A stretch of 64,000 nt of DNA from DASXHY01 sp035552155 (GTDB lineage Bacteria > Verrucomicrobiota > Verrucomicrobiia > Limisphaerales > DASXHY01): the NCBI GenBank assembly GCA_035552155.1, contig DASZLX010000050.1:1-64000 (forward strand). The letters are read 5' to 3'. Positions 1 through 8,613 of this stretch are shown here, one piece after another. Every line of letters begins with the position of its first letter. Positions within the stretch are counted from its first letter, which is position 1. The notes under the pieces were generated by a model. That model searched no databases and was not told the origin of the DNA. It saw only the letters and a program-made list of their open reading frames with translations. Position numbers and translations under genes: made by a program.

Positions 1-127
1 AAAGGCCTTCGTCGGTTTCTCCTTCGAGCAAAGCATTGACAGCCTCAGCGTACAGTGCCCGCGCAAATTTCGGATCGCGTTTGATTCGCGCTAAAACGGT
101 TTCTTTGTAATCTCGTGTGAGTGCCAT
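1..127 (-). CDS. HigA-like antitoxin, 5' part only (runs off window)
   Basis: The first 42 residues read MALTRDYKETV...RIKRDPKFARALYAEAVNALLEGET. This matches the conserved start of the small HTH antitoxins that partner phage Gp49/HigB-like toxins, which begin MALTRDFKETV and have RDPxFRxALxxEA shortly after. Such proteins are about 100 residues and autorepress their operon; the HTH part would lie beyond base 1. The ATG overlaps the stop codon of the toxin remnant upstream (TAATG), the usual translational coupling of these pairs. Because the toxin is broken, this would be an orphan antitoxin. Function is inferred from family resemblance. Confidence 0.65.
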   Translation of the reverse strand, partial: MALTRDYKETVLARIKRDPKFARALYAEAVNALLEGETDEGL

Positions 128-300
128 TACTTCTTTGATTGTTTATATTTTTTCCAACGTTCAATAGCTGCGTAATATCAGCCGATTGCCTTCGTTTACT
201 GCCGCCACCTAATAAAATTATAATCGTTTTCCCGTCGCGCCCGGATTAATTTCCACAATTTTAATAGTGTCATATAGGTTACCATTGTTAAGCAACGATT
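127..300 (-). pseudogene. HigB/Gp49-like toxin remnant (frameshifted, truncated)
   Basis: On the minus strand one frame encodes RDGKTIIILLGGGSKRRQSADI, carrying the C-terminal signature of phage-derived Gp49/HigB RelE-fold toxins (usually GRDGKTIIILLxGGxKxxQxxDI). The family's last helix, AAIERWKKYKQSKK-stop, follows in a different frame, so about one base has been lost near position 166. The preceding GPGYRVYF segment is also missing, and no start or N-terminal half is recognisable. The DNA is visibly AT-richer than its neighbours, consistent with acquisition. The stop overlaps the antitoxin start by one base. I infer a dead toxin from a former HigBA module. Confidence 0.6.
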
Positions 301-355
301 TTTTATGGAACGTGGATCCAGTTAAAATAATTCGTCGGCGATCCGAAACTTGCGA

Positions 356-787
356 TTAAATAATACCTTCGATATTCACTTCGCCGCTGAAATTCCATAT
401 CTCTCGCAATAATGGTTCGGGGGATTCGTCGTAATTTAGACGAGTTGAAATGGATACTGTTTCGACCAGTGCGTCAACCAACCGGTGAGAACCCAACAGT
501 GCGAAATCTGGGTGGAAATCAATTTTAAAACTGTCCGTGCTTTTAGGCAAAGCAGCCAGACAAACCCAAATATGCTTATCTTCGCACAAGTTCAGGCATA
601 CCTCAGCCCCTGTGTAAGTCGAAATCCAGAGGCGCAAACGTTCGAAAGTCTCGCCGTCTTCGTAGGTGTCAACATCAGCGCAAAATGAACGCCAGCCGTG
701 AGAACCAAGGTGACGACTCAAACGCTCCGCGAAATCCTGAAGGAATTCTGAATGACACAACGGGATTTTCCAAGGGTCCGACATCAC
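356..787 (-). CDS. Hypothetical protein, 143 aa
   Basis: No family recognised. The product is an acidic, soluble-looking protein with no signal peptide or membrane segment, rich in Trp and Leu (for example a FERLRLWISTYTGAEVCLNL stretch). It begins MMSDPW, so the start could be either Met. It lies 12 bases downstream of the SNF2 helicase gene on the same strand and may be cotranscribed with it. The next gene downstream is the decayed toxin-antitoxin pair, so it could belong to the same acquired patch. An open frame of this length with a protein-like composition supports a real gene, but nothing shows its job. Confidence 0.5.
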   Translation of the reverse strand: MMSDPWKIPLCHSEFLQDFAERLSRHLGSHGWRSFCADVDTYEDGETFERLRLWISTYTGAEVCLNLCEDKHIWVCLAALPKSTDSFKIDFHPDFALLGSHRLVDALVETVSISTRLNYDESPEPLLREIWNFSGEVNIEGII

Positions 788-799
788 CCGACCATTCGC

Positions 800-3700
800 T
801 CAATCCTCCGAAAACAAATATTCCAAATCCGTCTTCGACAGGCTGCGCGCGAAGCCTTCTTCGCCGAGCACGTCGGAGATGGTTTGCGCCTTGCTCTGTT
901 GCAACTCCCAGATTTTTTCCTCCACCGTTCCGGGCGAGATCAAGCGGTACGCGTTCACAGTTTGCGTCTGGCCGATGCGATGCGAGCGGTCGATGGCCTG
1001 GGCTTCCACGGCGGGGTTCCACCAGGGATCGTAAAGCACCACGTAGCTTGCGGTCGTGAGATTGAGGCCGGTGCCGGCGGCCCGCAGGCTGAGCAGGAAT
1101 ACCGCGGCGTTGGTGTCGCTTTGGAAGTTGCTGACTACTTCCTGGCGGTCCTTGGTCTGGCCGGTGAGAATGTGCGTGTTAATATTGCGGGTCTTGCACT
1201 CCTTCTCCAGCAACTCGAGCATCTGCACGAATTGACTGAAGACGAGCACTTTTTGGCCTTCGGCCACGAGCGAGTCGAGTAATTCGAATAAAGTTTCGGT
1301 TTTGCCGGAGGCGGAATCATTGCCCACGAGCCTGGGATGGCAGCAAATCTGGCGCAACCGCGTAAGCGCCGCGAGCACGTGCATCTTGCTCTTGTTGATG
1401 CCCTGCGTGGCGACGACCTGCATGACCTGATCGCGGCTGCGGCGCAATTCGGCGAGATAGAGTTTGCGTTGTTCATCGCCGAGATCGCAATCGCGGCGCT
1501 GCTCGATGCGGTCGGGCAGGTCCTTCGCGACGTGCTTTTTCAGGCGACGCAACAGCAACGGACGCAGCTTGGCCGAAAGCCGGCGGCGCGCAATGCGTTG
1601 GGCGGATTCGGCGTTTTCAATGCCGCGCGGCTCGTAAGTTTCCAGAAAATGCTCCTGTGTGCCCAGGTAGCTCGGCTGCACGAAATCAACAATGCTCCAC
1701 AAATCGAGCAAGCGATTTTCCAGCGGCGTGCCGGTAAGCGCGAGGCGATGCTCGGATTTCAATTGCTTGACCGATTGCGTGACTTGCGCGCCGGGGTTTT
1801 TGATGAATTGCGCTTCGTCCAGGATGACCGTGCGGAACGCGAATTTCTGCAATTCCTCCAGGTCGCGCCGTAAGAGCGCGTAATTGGTGACGATGATATC
1901 GTGCTGCGGGATTTTTTTGCGCAACCCGTGGCGCGCGGCGCCGCTTTCGAGCACGAGCACTTTCAGGTGCGGAGTGAAGCGCTCGGCCTCACGCCGCCAG
2001 TTGTGCAGCACGGACGCCGGGCAAATGACGAGCGAGGGCTTGTGATTTTTCTTATTCTGCAGTTGCAACCACGCCAGCCAAGTCAGTGTTTGCAGCGTTT
2101 TGCCAAGGCCCATGTCGTCGGCGAGAATGCCGCCGAGTCTGATTTGCGTGAGATGGCAGAGGAAATCAAAGCCGTCTTTCTGGTAGGGGCGCAATCCGGC
2201 CTGCACGGAATCGGGAATTTCAGTGGAAGGAACGCCTTTGAAGTTCTTCAGGTTCTCGCGCAATACCGCCGCCTGGGGAGAATCCGCAAAACGCTTCAGG
2301 CTTTCGTCGTCCAGATGCGCCGCCTGCTCCAGGCCAATCCGCTGCGCAATCGAAACCAGGCCGTCCACGCCAATGTCCGCCATGGCTTCATGCGCGGATT
2401 GGACGGCGTTGGTGTCCAGTTCGACCCAGCCCGAATCCGGCAACTTAACAAAGCGGCTGGTGGCGGCGGCGAGGCGCTGCAAGTCGGCGGCGGAGAGCTT
2501 GAGGCCTTCCTGCTCCCATTCGGCAGAAACCGAAAGCCAATCAATGCCGCTGCCTTTGACGATGAGTCGCGGCTTGAGTTGGCGCGGTTGAAGGAACAGT
2601 CGATGAAACGCGGGGTTGCCGAGGCATTCGACTTCGGGCGGGCGCGTAGCCCAGGCGTGGGCCAAAAGCCCGAGAAAGTTTTCGTTTGCGTCACCGACCC
2701 ACAGGCCGGGTTCGGGCGTGAACCAATCGAGCTGGCGCAGCCATTGCGTGGCCGGTTCCAGGCGCGGATCATCGAGGATTTCGGGTTTGACGTTCGCGCG
2801 TTTTCTGGGCTCGTTGGGCAGCCAATCGTGGCCGTTCCAGAACCAGACGCTGTCGTCGCGCTGGCTTTTCGCCAGGAGACGCAGCCGGACGGTTTCATCG
2901 AGCAGTTCGAAAATGAATTGCGGCCTGGCTGGATGCGCCACGCACAAATCCTCCCAATCCAAACCGTGGCTGGCCTGCGTGCGCCGCAGATGCGTGAGCA
3001 ACCGGTGGCTCAGCTTGCGTACCGGAACCGCGGGGCGATCCTTCCACAATTCGAGCACCGAAGACGGCGGCGCGTTGCGCAGCAAATAAAACTTGTTTTC
3101 AGCCAGCGCGAGCGGCGGCTGGCTCGAGAAGAAATAAACCTCCGGCAACGCATGCACCTGACCGTCCGGCAGCTTGAGCCGATGGGTGAAAGAAAGGTCC
3201 CGACCTTCGCCATTTTCCAGATGCGGCATCAATTCAGCGATTTGCCCATGGAATTGGAGCGGCTTTTGGTTCGTGACGGATTCCAGGCGCGCCGTATGGC
3301 CCCAGTGCGCGAGCCAGTGCATCAATTCGGCGCTGGAGAGCACGAGCGTGTCATCGCCGTCCTGCCGAGTGGAATGGGTTTGGGCCAGCCATTGGATGAA
3401 TTCCCAATCGTGCGGCGGAAACAGTTCCTGCTCGTGGGCCGCGCGAGTCGTCAACTCGATCATGTCTTGCAATGACCGCAGCTTTTCCCCCGTGCGCGGC
3501 CGCAGGAGGTGAAATTGCACGGCGAGGCGGAATCGCGAGGCATTGTCCGGGTCGGCTTGCGGCTGGCAGAGGACCCGCAGCGTGGCGCGCGGTGAATCCA
3601 AATGCACCGGTTTGGCCGGGAAAAGCCAGTGTTCCAGTTCGCGGATGAGTTTTTGTTCGAGCTCCGCTTCTTCGACCTGCGCGAAACGGCTGAGATTGGC

Positions 3701-4069
3701 GTGGGCGGATAATTCCGTGGGTGGCGGCCGGCGGGCGCGCAAAAAGAGAAACGCGAGTTCCTCCAGGCGCCCCTTGCCTTGGGCGGCCAGCAGACGCGGC
3801 CACCAATCCGTGGCAGGAAAGTCCCGGCGTGAAAGCGAGAGCTTCTCGAAATAATCTTCGAGCAACAACCAGGCGCGCTGCGAGTCAGCACACACGGAAA
3901 AACTGTTCAGCAGTTCCTCGCGCTCGGCCACGGCCGATTTGGAATCGGACAATTCACGCCGAAGATCGGCCAGCGCGCCGTAAGTCTGGGAAAGGACTTT
4001 CTGGTGCGCGTCGTATTTCGTGCTGCCGGAACGCGAGCCGTTCTTATTTTTCGATAGAGCCTTTGCCAT
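800..4069 (-). CDS. SNF2/Rad54-family DEAD/H helicase
   Basis: A 1,089-residue SWI2/SNF2 ATPase. The N-terminal ~600 residues are a poorly conserved extension of the kind seen in bacterial SNF2 proteins. The two-lobed motor fills the C-terminal half: Walker A in ILADDMGLGKTLQTL (near residue 656), DEAQ Walker B (near 751), LTGTPLENRL motif III, then lobe 2 with RAAGTGLNL (near 1000) and DRSHRIGQ (near 1028). These motifs imply ATP-driven translocation on duplex DNA or remodelling of DNA-bound proteins; the bacterial substrate is unknown. I start at MAKALSKNKNGS because the frame upstream is Arg/Gly-rich and crosses a hairpin. Confidence 0.93.
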   Translation of the reverse strand: MAKALSKNKNGSRSGSTKYDAHQKVLSQTYGALADLRRELSDSKSAVAEREELLNSFSVCADSQRAWLLLEDYFEKLSLSRRDFPATDWWPRLLAAQGKGRLEELAFLFLRARRPPPTELSAHANLSRFAQVEEAELEQKLIRELEHWLFPAKPVHLDSPRATLRVLCQPQADPDNASRFRLAVQFHLLRPRTGEKLRSLQDMIELTTRAAHEQELFPPHDWEFIQWLAQTHSTRQDGDDTLVLSSAELMHWLAHWGHTARLESVTNQKPLQFHGQIAELMPHLENGEGRDLSFTHRLKLPDGQVHALPEVYFFSSQPPLALAENKFYLLRNAPPSSVLELWKDRPAVPVRKLSHRLLTHLRRTQASHGLDWEDLCVAHPARPQFIFELLDETVRLRLLAKSQRDDSVWFWNGHDWLPNEPRKRANVKPEILDDPRLEPATQWLRQLDWFTPEPGLWVGDANENFLGLLAHAWATRPPEVECLGNPAFHRLFLQPRQLKPRLIVKGSGIDWLSVSAEWEQEGLKLSAADLQRLAAATSRFVKLPDSGWVELDTNAVQSAHEAMADIGVDGLVSIAQRIGLEQAAHLDDESLKRFADSPQAAVLRENLKNFKGVPSTEIPDSVQAGLRPYQKDGFDFLCHLTQIRLGGILADDMGLGKTLQTLTWLAWLQLQNKKNHKPSLVICPASVLHNWRREAERFTPHLKVLVLESGAARHGLRKKIPQHDIIVTNYALLRRDLEELQKFAFRTVILDEAQFIKNPGAQVTQSVKQLKSEHRLALTGTPLENRLLDLWSIVDFVQPSYLGTQEHFLETYEPRGIENAESAQRIARRRLSAKLRPLLLRRLKKHVAKDLPDRIEQRRDCDLGDEQRKLYLAELRRSRDQVMQVVATQGINKSKMHVLAALTRLRQICCHPRLVGNDSASGKTETLFELLDSLVAEGQKVLVFSQFVQMLELLEKECKTRNINTHILTGQTKDRQEVVSNFQSDTNAAVFLLSLRAAGTGLNLTTASYVVLYDPWWNPAVEAQAIDRSHRIGQTQTVNAYRLISPGTVEEKIWELQQSKAQTISDVLGEEGFARSLSKTDLEYLFSED

Positions 4070-4114
4070 TCTGATTAAAAGCAACCCGCCCGGCGGCCGA
4101 AGCCGGCGGCGGTT

Positions 4115-4147
4115 TCTCCCTCGCGACCGCTCCTGGCGCGAGGGAGA
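4115..4147. repeat. 11-bp perfect inverted repeat upstream of the SNF2 gene
   Basis: TCTCCCTCGCG and its exact complement CGCGAGGGAGA flank an 11-base loop. It sits 46 bases upstream of the chosen helicase start, so it would fall in that gene's leader or promoter region. There is no T-tract on either strand that would make it an intrinsic terminator. The rest of the gap up to 4346 shows nothing recognisable. Confidence 0.6.
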
Positions 4148-4346
4148 CCCCATAAAACAACTAGCGGCCTATCATCTCGACATAGATAGGGCATTCTGGT
4201 CAATCAGAAACGGTAAAAATTTTGGTTGAGACGGGTCGGAGGTGGGGAAAAATTGCGGAATAGCCGAGCAATTTGTGGCCGAAACGACGCTGAAAAGCCA
4301 AGAACAAAGCCGCGAATGGCTCTCGCAGGGCTGGTTTTCGAGGCGA

Positions 4347-5879
4347 TCAAGGCATCCACTTCACGCGATAAAAGCGGCTTGGGTCGGTCGTGGTGGCGTC
4401 GGTTGCGGAGGCTGAGTTATTCGTGGCGGTGATGGGGCCGCCCAGGTCCAACCAGTCGGGATTGGCCAGGTTCGTGGCATATTGCACCTGATAACTCAGA
4501 TTGGATTGAGAGATCCAGGTGAGTTGCCGTACGCCATTGCTGAAACTCACGGCGGAGAAGTTTGGCGGCGCGACCACATTCAGCGTGAAGCTGTCGGTAA
4601 CGCTCCCGGAAGGGCTGGTGACTATGACGGCGTAATTGCCGAAGTTAGTGACGGCGACATTGGAAAGGGTCAAGGTCGGCAGTCCGGCATAATGGATTTC
4701 CCGAACGCGATTGTTATGCCAGTCGGCGATGTAAAGATTTCCCGTGCTGTCCAATGCTACGCAGGCGGGCCCATTGAGGCTGGCTCTGGTGGCGGGGCCA
4801 TTGTCGCCACCGAAGGCGCCAGTATTGCTCTTTCCGGCGACGGTGGAAATGTGGCCGGTCGAATCGATTTTGCGAATGCGGTTGTGGCCGAAATCAGCGA
4901 TAAACACGTTGCTGGAATTATCGACGCAGACGGACCAGGGCATGCTCAAGCTCGCGTTGGTCGCCAGTCCGCCGTCCCCGGTAAAATTAGTGCCAGTATT
5001 GCCGGCGACCGTGGTAATGATCCCGCTGGTATCTATTTTTCGAATCCGATTATTGCTCGTATCGGCGATGTATAAATTCCCAAGAGGGTCAAAGCCGATT
5101 CCTTGAGGATTTGCCAGGCTGGCGTTGGCAGCGAGACCGCCATCACCGGCGAAACCCGGGTTGGACTTTCCAGCGACCGTGCTCATGGTGCCGCCGGATA
5201 CTTCGCGGACCCGGTTGTTGATTAAATCCGCAATAAAAAGATTTCCCGCGGCATCGAGAGCGACGCAGGCCGGATAATTTAAACTGGTAAGGGTGGCGGT
5301 CCCTTCGCCCGAATAAGCCGCCGCGCCGTTGCCGGCGAAGGTCGTAATGATGCCGCCGGGAGAGACCCGGCGAATGCGCTGATTAAAGATATCCGCGATA
5401 TATAATGTGCCGTCAGGAGAAATCGCCAGGTTGTTCGGGTGATTCAAGGTGGCATTCGTAGCCTGTCCCGAATCTCCGCCAAAGACGGTCATACCGAATT
5501 TGCCGGCCACTGTGGCGATGATGCCATTGGTGTCCACCTTGCGGACCACGTCATCGTCATTATCGGTGATAAACAAGTTGCCATTGGTGTCAACGGCAAC
5601 CCCTTGCGGATTGGTGAGAGCGGCGTTGGTGGCCGAAACGTTGTTGGCAAAAGTCGCCCCACCACCAGCCACGGTCGTGATGATGTTATTGGGAAGATTT
5701 GTGCCGTTGAATTGCCATTGATAACTGAACGGACCCACGCCGGACACCACCATCGAGAAAGTCACGTTGGTTCCGCTCAGAACCACTTGATTTGTAGGCT
5801 GGCTTATGACCGTTGGCTGGGCTTTTGCAAGCCCGCCAACCAGTCCCAGGGTAACTGCGCTGATTAATAACCGGAACAT
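4347..5879 (-). CDS. Secreted NHL-repeat protein with Ig-like segments
   Basis: 510 residues. MFRLLISAVTLGLVGGLAKAQ is a clear Sec signal peptide, which fixes the start well inside the longer open frame. A short Ig-like segment (QWQFNGTNL) follows. Then come about six NHL beta-propeller blades of ~55 residues, each with the pattern NPxGVAxDxxGNLYIADxxNNRIRKI then ITTVAG. A second Ig-like segment and a C-terminal module (YQVQYATNL...RFYRVKWMP) of the type common at the ends of secreted verrucomicrobial proteins complete it. NHL propellers usually bind proteins or carbohydrates; an extracellular scaffold or binding role is inferred. The gene is divergent from prfB. Confidence 0.85.
   Translation of the reverse strand: MFRLLISAVTLGLVGGLAKAQPTVISQPTNQVVLSGTNVTFSMVVSGVGPFSYQWQFNGTNLPNNIITTVAGGGATFANNVSATNAALTNPQGVAVDTNGNLFITDNDDDVVRKVDTNGIIATVAGKFGMTVFGGDSGQATNATLNHPNNLAISPDGTLYIADIFNQRIRRVSPGGIITTFAGNGAAAYSGEGTATLTSLNYPACVALDAAGNLFIADLINNRVREVSGGTMSTVAGKSNPGFAGDGGLAANASLANPQGIGFDPLGNLYIADTSNNRIRKIDTSGIITTVAGNTGTNFTGDGGLATNASLSMPWSVCVDNSSNVFIADFGHNRIRKIDSTGHISTVAGKSNTGAFGGDNGPATRASLNGPACVALDSTGNLYIADWHNNRVREIHYAGLPTLTLSNVAVTNFGNYAVIVTSPSGSVTDSFTLNVVAPPNFSAVSFSNGVRQLTWISQSNLSYQVQYATNLANPDWLDLGGPITATNNSASATDATTTDPSRFYRVKWMP
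4690..5660 (-). repeat. Tandem NHL-blade coding repeats
   Basis: Roughly six degenerate repeats of about 165-180 bases lie inside the NHL gene, each encoding one propeller blade. Recurrent words on the minus strand encode GNLYIAD and NNRIRK. Units differ by many substitutions, so recent homogenisation is limited. Confidence 0.75.
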
Positions 5880-6051
5880 AATACAAATTTTTTGAACGAT
5901 ACCAAAATCATGACGATTTGTCTCATAATTTCTTTCAAAACCGGCGCTTTTAACCAACGAAAGACTGCATAATGGACTGCCTAGATCATCCAGTCGCCCC
6001 GCCCACTCCTCGCTGGATTCCGCTCGGGAGTTCGGGTAGTTTGCCCGCACT

Positions 6052-7198
6052 ATGTTTGACACCATCACGGCGGAAATTTCGACAGCGGCAGAGAAACTCG
6101 CGCATCTGCGGAGGTTTCTTTGACGTCCCGGGCGCACAAAAACGACTGGGCGAACTGAACGCCCAAATGGCGGGTGAAACCTTCTGGAACAACCGGGATC
6201 AGGCGCAAAAGGTCATCGACGAATCCAATTCACTCCGCAATAAAATCGAGCCGCTGCTGAAGGCGGAAAAGCAACTCGAGGATTTTCAGGTGATGGTCGA
6301 ACTCGGCGAAGCCGAACCGGCGGCGGCCCAAGTGAGCATCCAAAAAGAACTGGAAACCGACCTCGCGAAGTATTTCAGGCAGCTCGAAGCGATGGAATTG
6401 CGGGTGTTCCTCAACGGGCCGCACGACAAGAACAATTGCATCCTGAGCATCAATTCCGGCGCGGGCGGCACTGAGGCCTGCGATTGGGCCAACATGCTCC
6501 TGCGGATGTATCAACGCTGGGTGGAATCGCGCGGCTGGGAAATGGAAGTCACGGACGCGTTGCCCGGTGAAGGCGCGGGCATCAAAAGCGCCACGATGCT
6601 GATCAAGGGTGAGAATGCCTATGGCTTTTGCAAGGCGGAGCGTGGCGTCCATCGGCTAGTGCGTATTTCGCCCTTCGATTCCAACAAGAGGCGGCATACG
6701 AGTTTCGCGAGTGTGGACACGATTGCCGAATTGGAAGAGGACACGACGGAAATTGTGATCCCGCCCAACGAATTCAGCGTGGACACTTTTCGCTCCGGCG
6801 GCAAAGGCGGCCAGAACGTGAACAAGGTGGAAACCGCCGTGCGCATCACGCACATTCCAACCGGCCTCGTGGTGGCCTCGCAAGCGCAACGTTCGCAGCA
6901 TCAGAACCGCGCCACGGCCATGAAACTATTGCTCTCGCGTATTTTTGCGCAACGCCTGGATGCCGCTAAGGCCGACATGGAAAAGTTTTACGGCGAAAAA
7001 GGCAGCGTCTCCTGGGGAAACCAGATTCGCAGCTACGTTTTCCAGCCGTATCGAATGGTCAAGGACCTGCGCACCGGCGTCGAGACAAGCGATGTGCAAG
7101 GCGTAATGGATGGCAACCTGGATCCGTTCGTGAACGGCTGGCTGCGCGCCGGCTGCCCCGCGAAGCGGATGCAGGGTGTGAAGGATGAAGAGGAATAA
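6052..7198 (+). CDS. prfB: Peptide chain release factor 2 (programmed +1 frameshift)
   Basis: RF2 releases peptides at UGA and UAA. The gene is in two frames: ATG at 6052 reads 23 codons (MFDTITAEIS...LRRFL) to an in-frame TGA at 6121, and translation must slip +1 to continue DVPGAQKRLGEL to 7198, giving about 381 residues. The codon-recognition tripeptide SPF is in VRISPFDSNKRR, and the catalytic GGQ is in SGGKGGQNVNKVET (Q near 254). Taken without the shift, the frame would start with an unrelated Pro/Arg-rich N-terminus. The RF1 gene prfA lies 40 kb away with PAT in place of SPF, which confirms the assignment. Confidence 0.95.
6110..6124 (+). promoter_or_regulatory. prfB autoregulatory +1 frameshift site
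   Basis: The bases GGAGG-TTT-CTT-TGA-C reproduce the classical RF2 site: a Shine-Dalgarno-like GGAGG three bases upstream of the slippery CTT, an in-frame TGA stop, and C as the following base. When RF2 is scarce the ribosome pauses at TGA and slips +1, so RF2 controls its own synthesis. The sequence is seen directly; the mechanism is known from Escherichia coli. Confidence 0.92.
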
Positions 7199-7201
7199 AT
7201 A

Positions 7202-7246
7202 ACCGCAGAGACACAGAGAAAAAATAGAATCTCTGCGTCTCTGCGG
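7202..7246. repeat. Inverted CGCAGAGAC-word repeat before trpC
   Basis: CCGCAGAGACACAGAGA and TCTCTGCGTCTCTGCGG form a long imperfect palindrome with a short A/T-rich centre. It begins 3 bases after the prfB stop and ends 8 bases before the trpC ATG. A close relative lies at 55988-56081. It could act as a terminator or leader hairpin; I classify it as a dispersed palindromic repeat. Confidence 0.75.
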
Positions 7247-7254
7247 TGAATAAA

Positions 7255-8055
7255 ATGGCAAATATCCTAGATACAATCGTCGAAGAAAAGAAACGAGAAG
7301 TCGCCAGGCTGTCGGAGCGATTGATCGCGGCGGGGGATTTGCGCGATGCCATGCTGGAACGCGGCGAACGGTGCGATTTCATGGCCACGTTGCGCGCCGC
7401 AAAACCTGTCGCGCTGATCGCCGAAGTCAAAAAGGCCTCTCCCTCCGCCGGCATCATTTGCAAAGATTTCGACCCCGTGAGAATTGCCAAAGAATACGAG
7501 GCCGCCGGAGCGAGTTGTTTGTCGGTCTTGACGGACGGAAAATTTTTCCAGGGTTCGTTGGATTACCTGCGGCAAATCCGCGCGGCGGTGAAGCTACCCC
7601 TCCTGCGCAAGGATTTCATTATTGATGCGCGTCAGATTCTTGAAGCCATCGAATGGGGCGCGGACGCGATTTTATTGATTGTGGCGATTCTCGATGACGA
7701 GCGGTTGAAACATTTTCATTCGCTGGCGAAAGGCGCGGGATTGGCGGTGCTGGTGGAAGTGCACGATGAAGCGGAGTTGGAGCGGGCGCTGGCGATTGGC
7801 GCTGAACTCATCGGCGTGAACAATCGGGATTTGAAAACCTTCAAAGTGGATTTGGGAACGACCGAGCGGCTGGCGGCGATTCTGAATCGCAGGCAGGATG
7901 CCAGTTCTGCGTTGTTGGTGGCCGAAAGTGGCATTCACACCCGCGCGGATGTGGCGCGGCTCGCGAAATGCGGCGCTGGAGCAATTCTCGTGGGTGAGTC
8001 ATTGATGAAGGGTGGGAATATTTCCAGGAAAGTTTCAGAATTGCTAAATGATTAA
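7255..8055 (+). CDS. trpC: Indole-3-glycerol phosphate synthase
   Basis: 266 residues, a single (beta/alpha)8 barrel of normal length that converts CdRP to indole-3-glycerol phosphate in tryptophan synthesis. Family motifs are all present: the LDTIVEEKKREV start, LIAEVKKASPSAG (catalytic Lys and phosphate loop), DFIIDARQI, LLIVAILDD, LVEVHDEAEL, IGVNNRDLKTF and the terminal VAESGIHT...LVGESLM phosphate site. The ATG at 7255 is preferred to an in-frame GTG nine bases earlier that lies inside the palindrome. No other trp gene is nearby, so it is a dispersed biosynthetic gene here. Confidence 0.95.
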   Translation: MANILDTIVEEKKREVARLSERLIAAGDLRDAMLERGERCDFMATLRAAKPVALIAEVKKASPSAGIICKDFDPVRIAKEYEAAGASCLSVLTDGKFFQGSLDYLRQIRAAVKLPLLRKDFIIDARQILEAIEWGADAILLIVAILDDERLKHFHSLAKGAGLAVLVEVHDEAELERALAIGAELIGVNNRDLKTFKVDLGTTERLAAILNRRQDASSALLVAESGIHTRADVARLAKCGAGAILVGESLMKGGNISRKVSELLND

Positions 8056-8085
8056 GCGCCGATTGTGGATGTCCATCCCGCGGGT

Positions 8086-8595
8086 TTAATTCGGCGTCCC
8101 TTCGGAACTTGCGTTGTTCGTTATGTTGCTATTGCCGCGAATCCATTTGCTTTCGAGAAAGTAAGGCATGGTTCGGAATTGCCGGTTCAAATGAATCATC
8201 ACCAACGCAGACGCGTTCCGGATCACGTGGCGAATTCCGACAAGAGGATAGCAGTTCAGTTGTAGCTTCCATTGCGATTGGTTGGTGGGCGCCGGAAAGC
8301 TGAATTGCTTATTCGCTCCGCCGGGCAGCATCGTGTTGAAAAAATATTGCCGGGGCACTGTATAACCATAAGAGAACGTCTCCACTTTCTGGGTAATGAT
8401 GAACGGCAAATAAATCTGTGCAGTATCGGTGTTGAGGTTGGTAACCGCAAATTGCGCGAACTGAGTCCCAGAGGGGTTGTTTGTATAACCGAGAAACACT
8501 ATGGAGACGTTGGGACGAACTGGCCGGAGCGCCCAAATTAGGGAAATCCCGATAACGAACAGCATCAACAACAAAACGGCTTGTTTCTTTCCCAA
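8086..8595 (-). CDS. Hypothetical membrane-anchored protein, 169 aa
   Basis: No family recognised. An N-terminal hydrophobic segment (LLLMLFVIGISLIWAL) is followed by a soluble, probably periplasmic domain rich in aromatics and Asn/Thr (VSIVFLGYTNNPSG, FAVTNLNTDTAQIYLP). The only start that includes the lysines before the membrane segment is TTG at 8595; an ATG inside the segment is the alternative. It lies 18 bases upstream of the Gfo/Idh stop on the same strand and may follow it in one transcript. The pattern F-TN-gt and a basic C-terminus suggest a small envelope protein; its role is unknown. Confidence 0.6.
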   Translation of the reverse strand: MGKKQAVLLLMLFVIGISLIWALRPVRPNVSIVFLGYTNNPSGTQFAQFAVTNLNTDTAQIYLPFIITQKVETFSYGYTVPRQYFFNTMLPGGANKQFSFPAPTNQSQWKLQLNCYPLVGIRHVIRNASALVMIHLNRQFRTMPYFLESKWIRGNSNITNNASSEGTPN

Positions 8596-8613
8596 CGTGA
8601 CCCTTTCTCCTGG

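Noticed and set aside
1901..3475. A 524-codon open frame on the plus strand across the SNF2 gene
   Set aside because: It is antisense to a clear helicase and its translation lacks domains; high GC produces long antisense frames here.
4690..5660. Regularly spaced repeats reminiscent of an array
   Set aside because: They are degenerate protein-coding NHL blades, not identical short CRISPR-type repeats with unique spacers.
5972..6121. Upstream extension of RF2 in the +1 frame (MDCLDHP...)
   Set aside because: Not RF2-like; the real N-terminus is in the 0 frame and joins at CTT-TGA-C.
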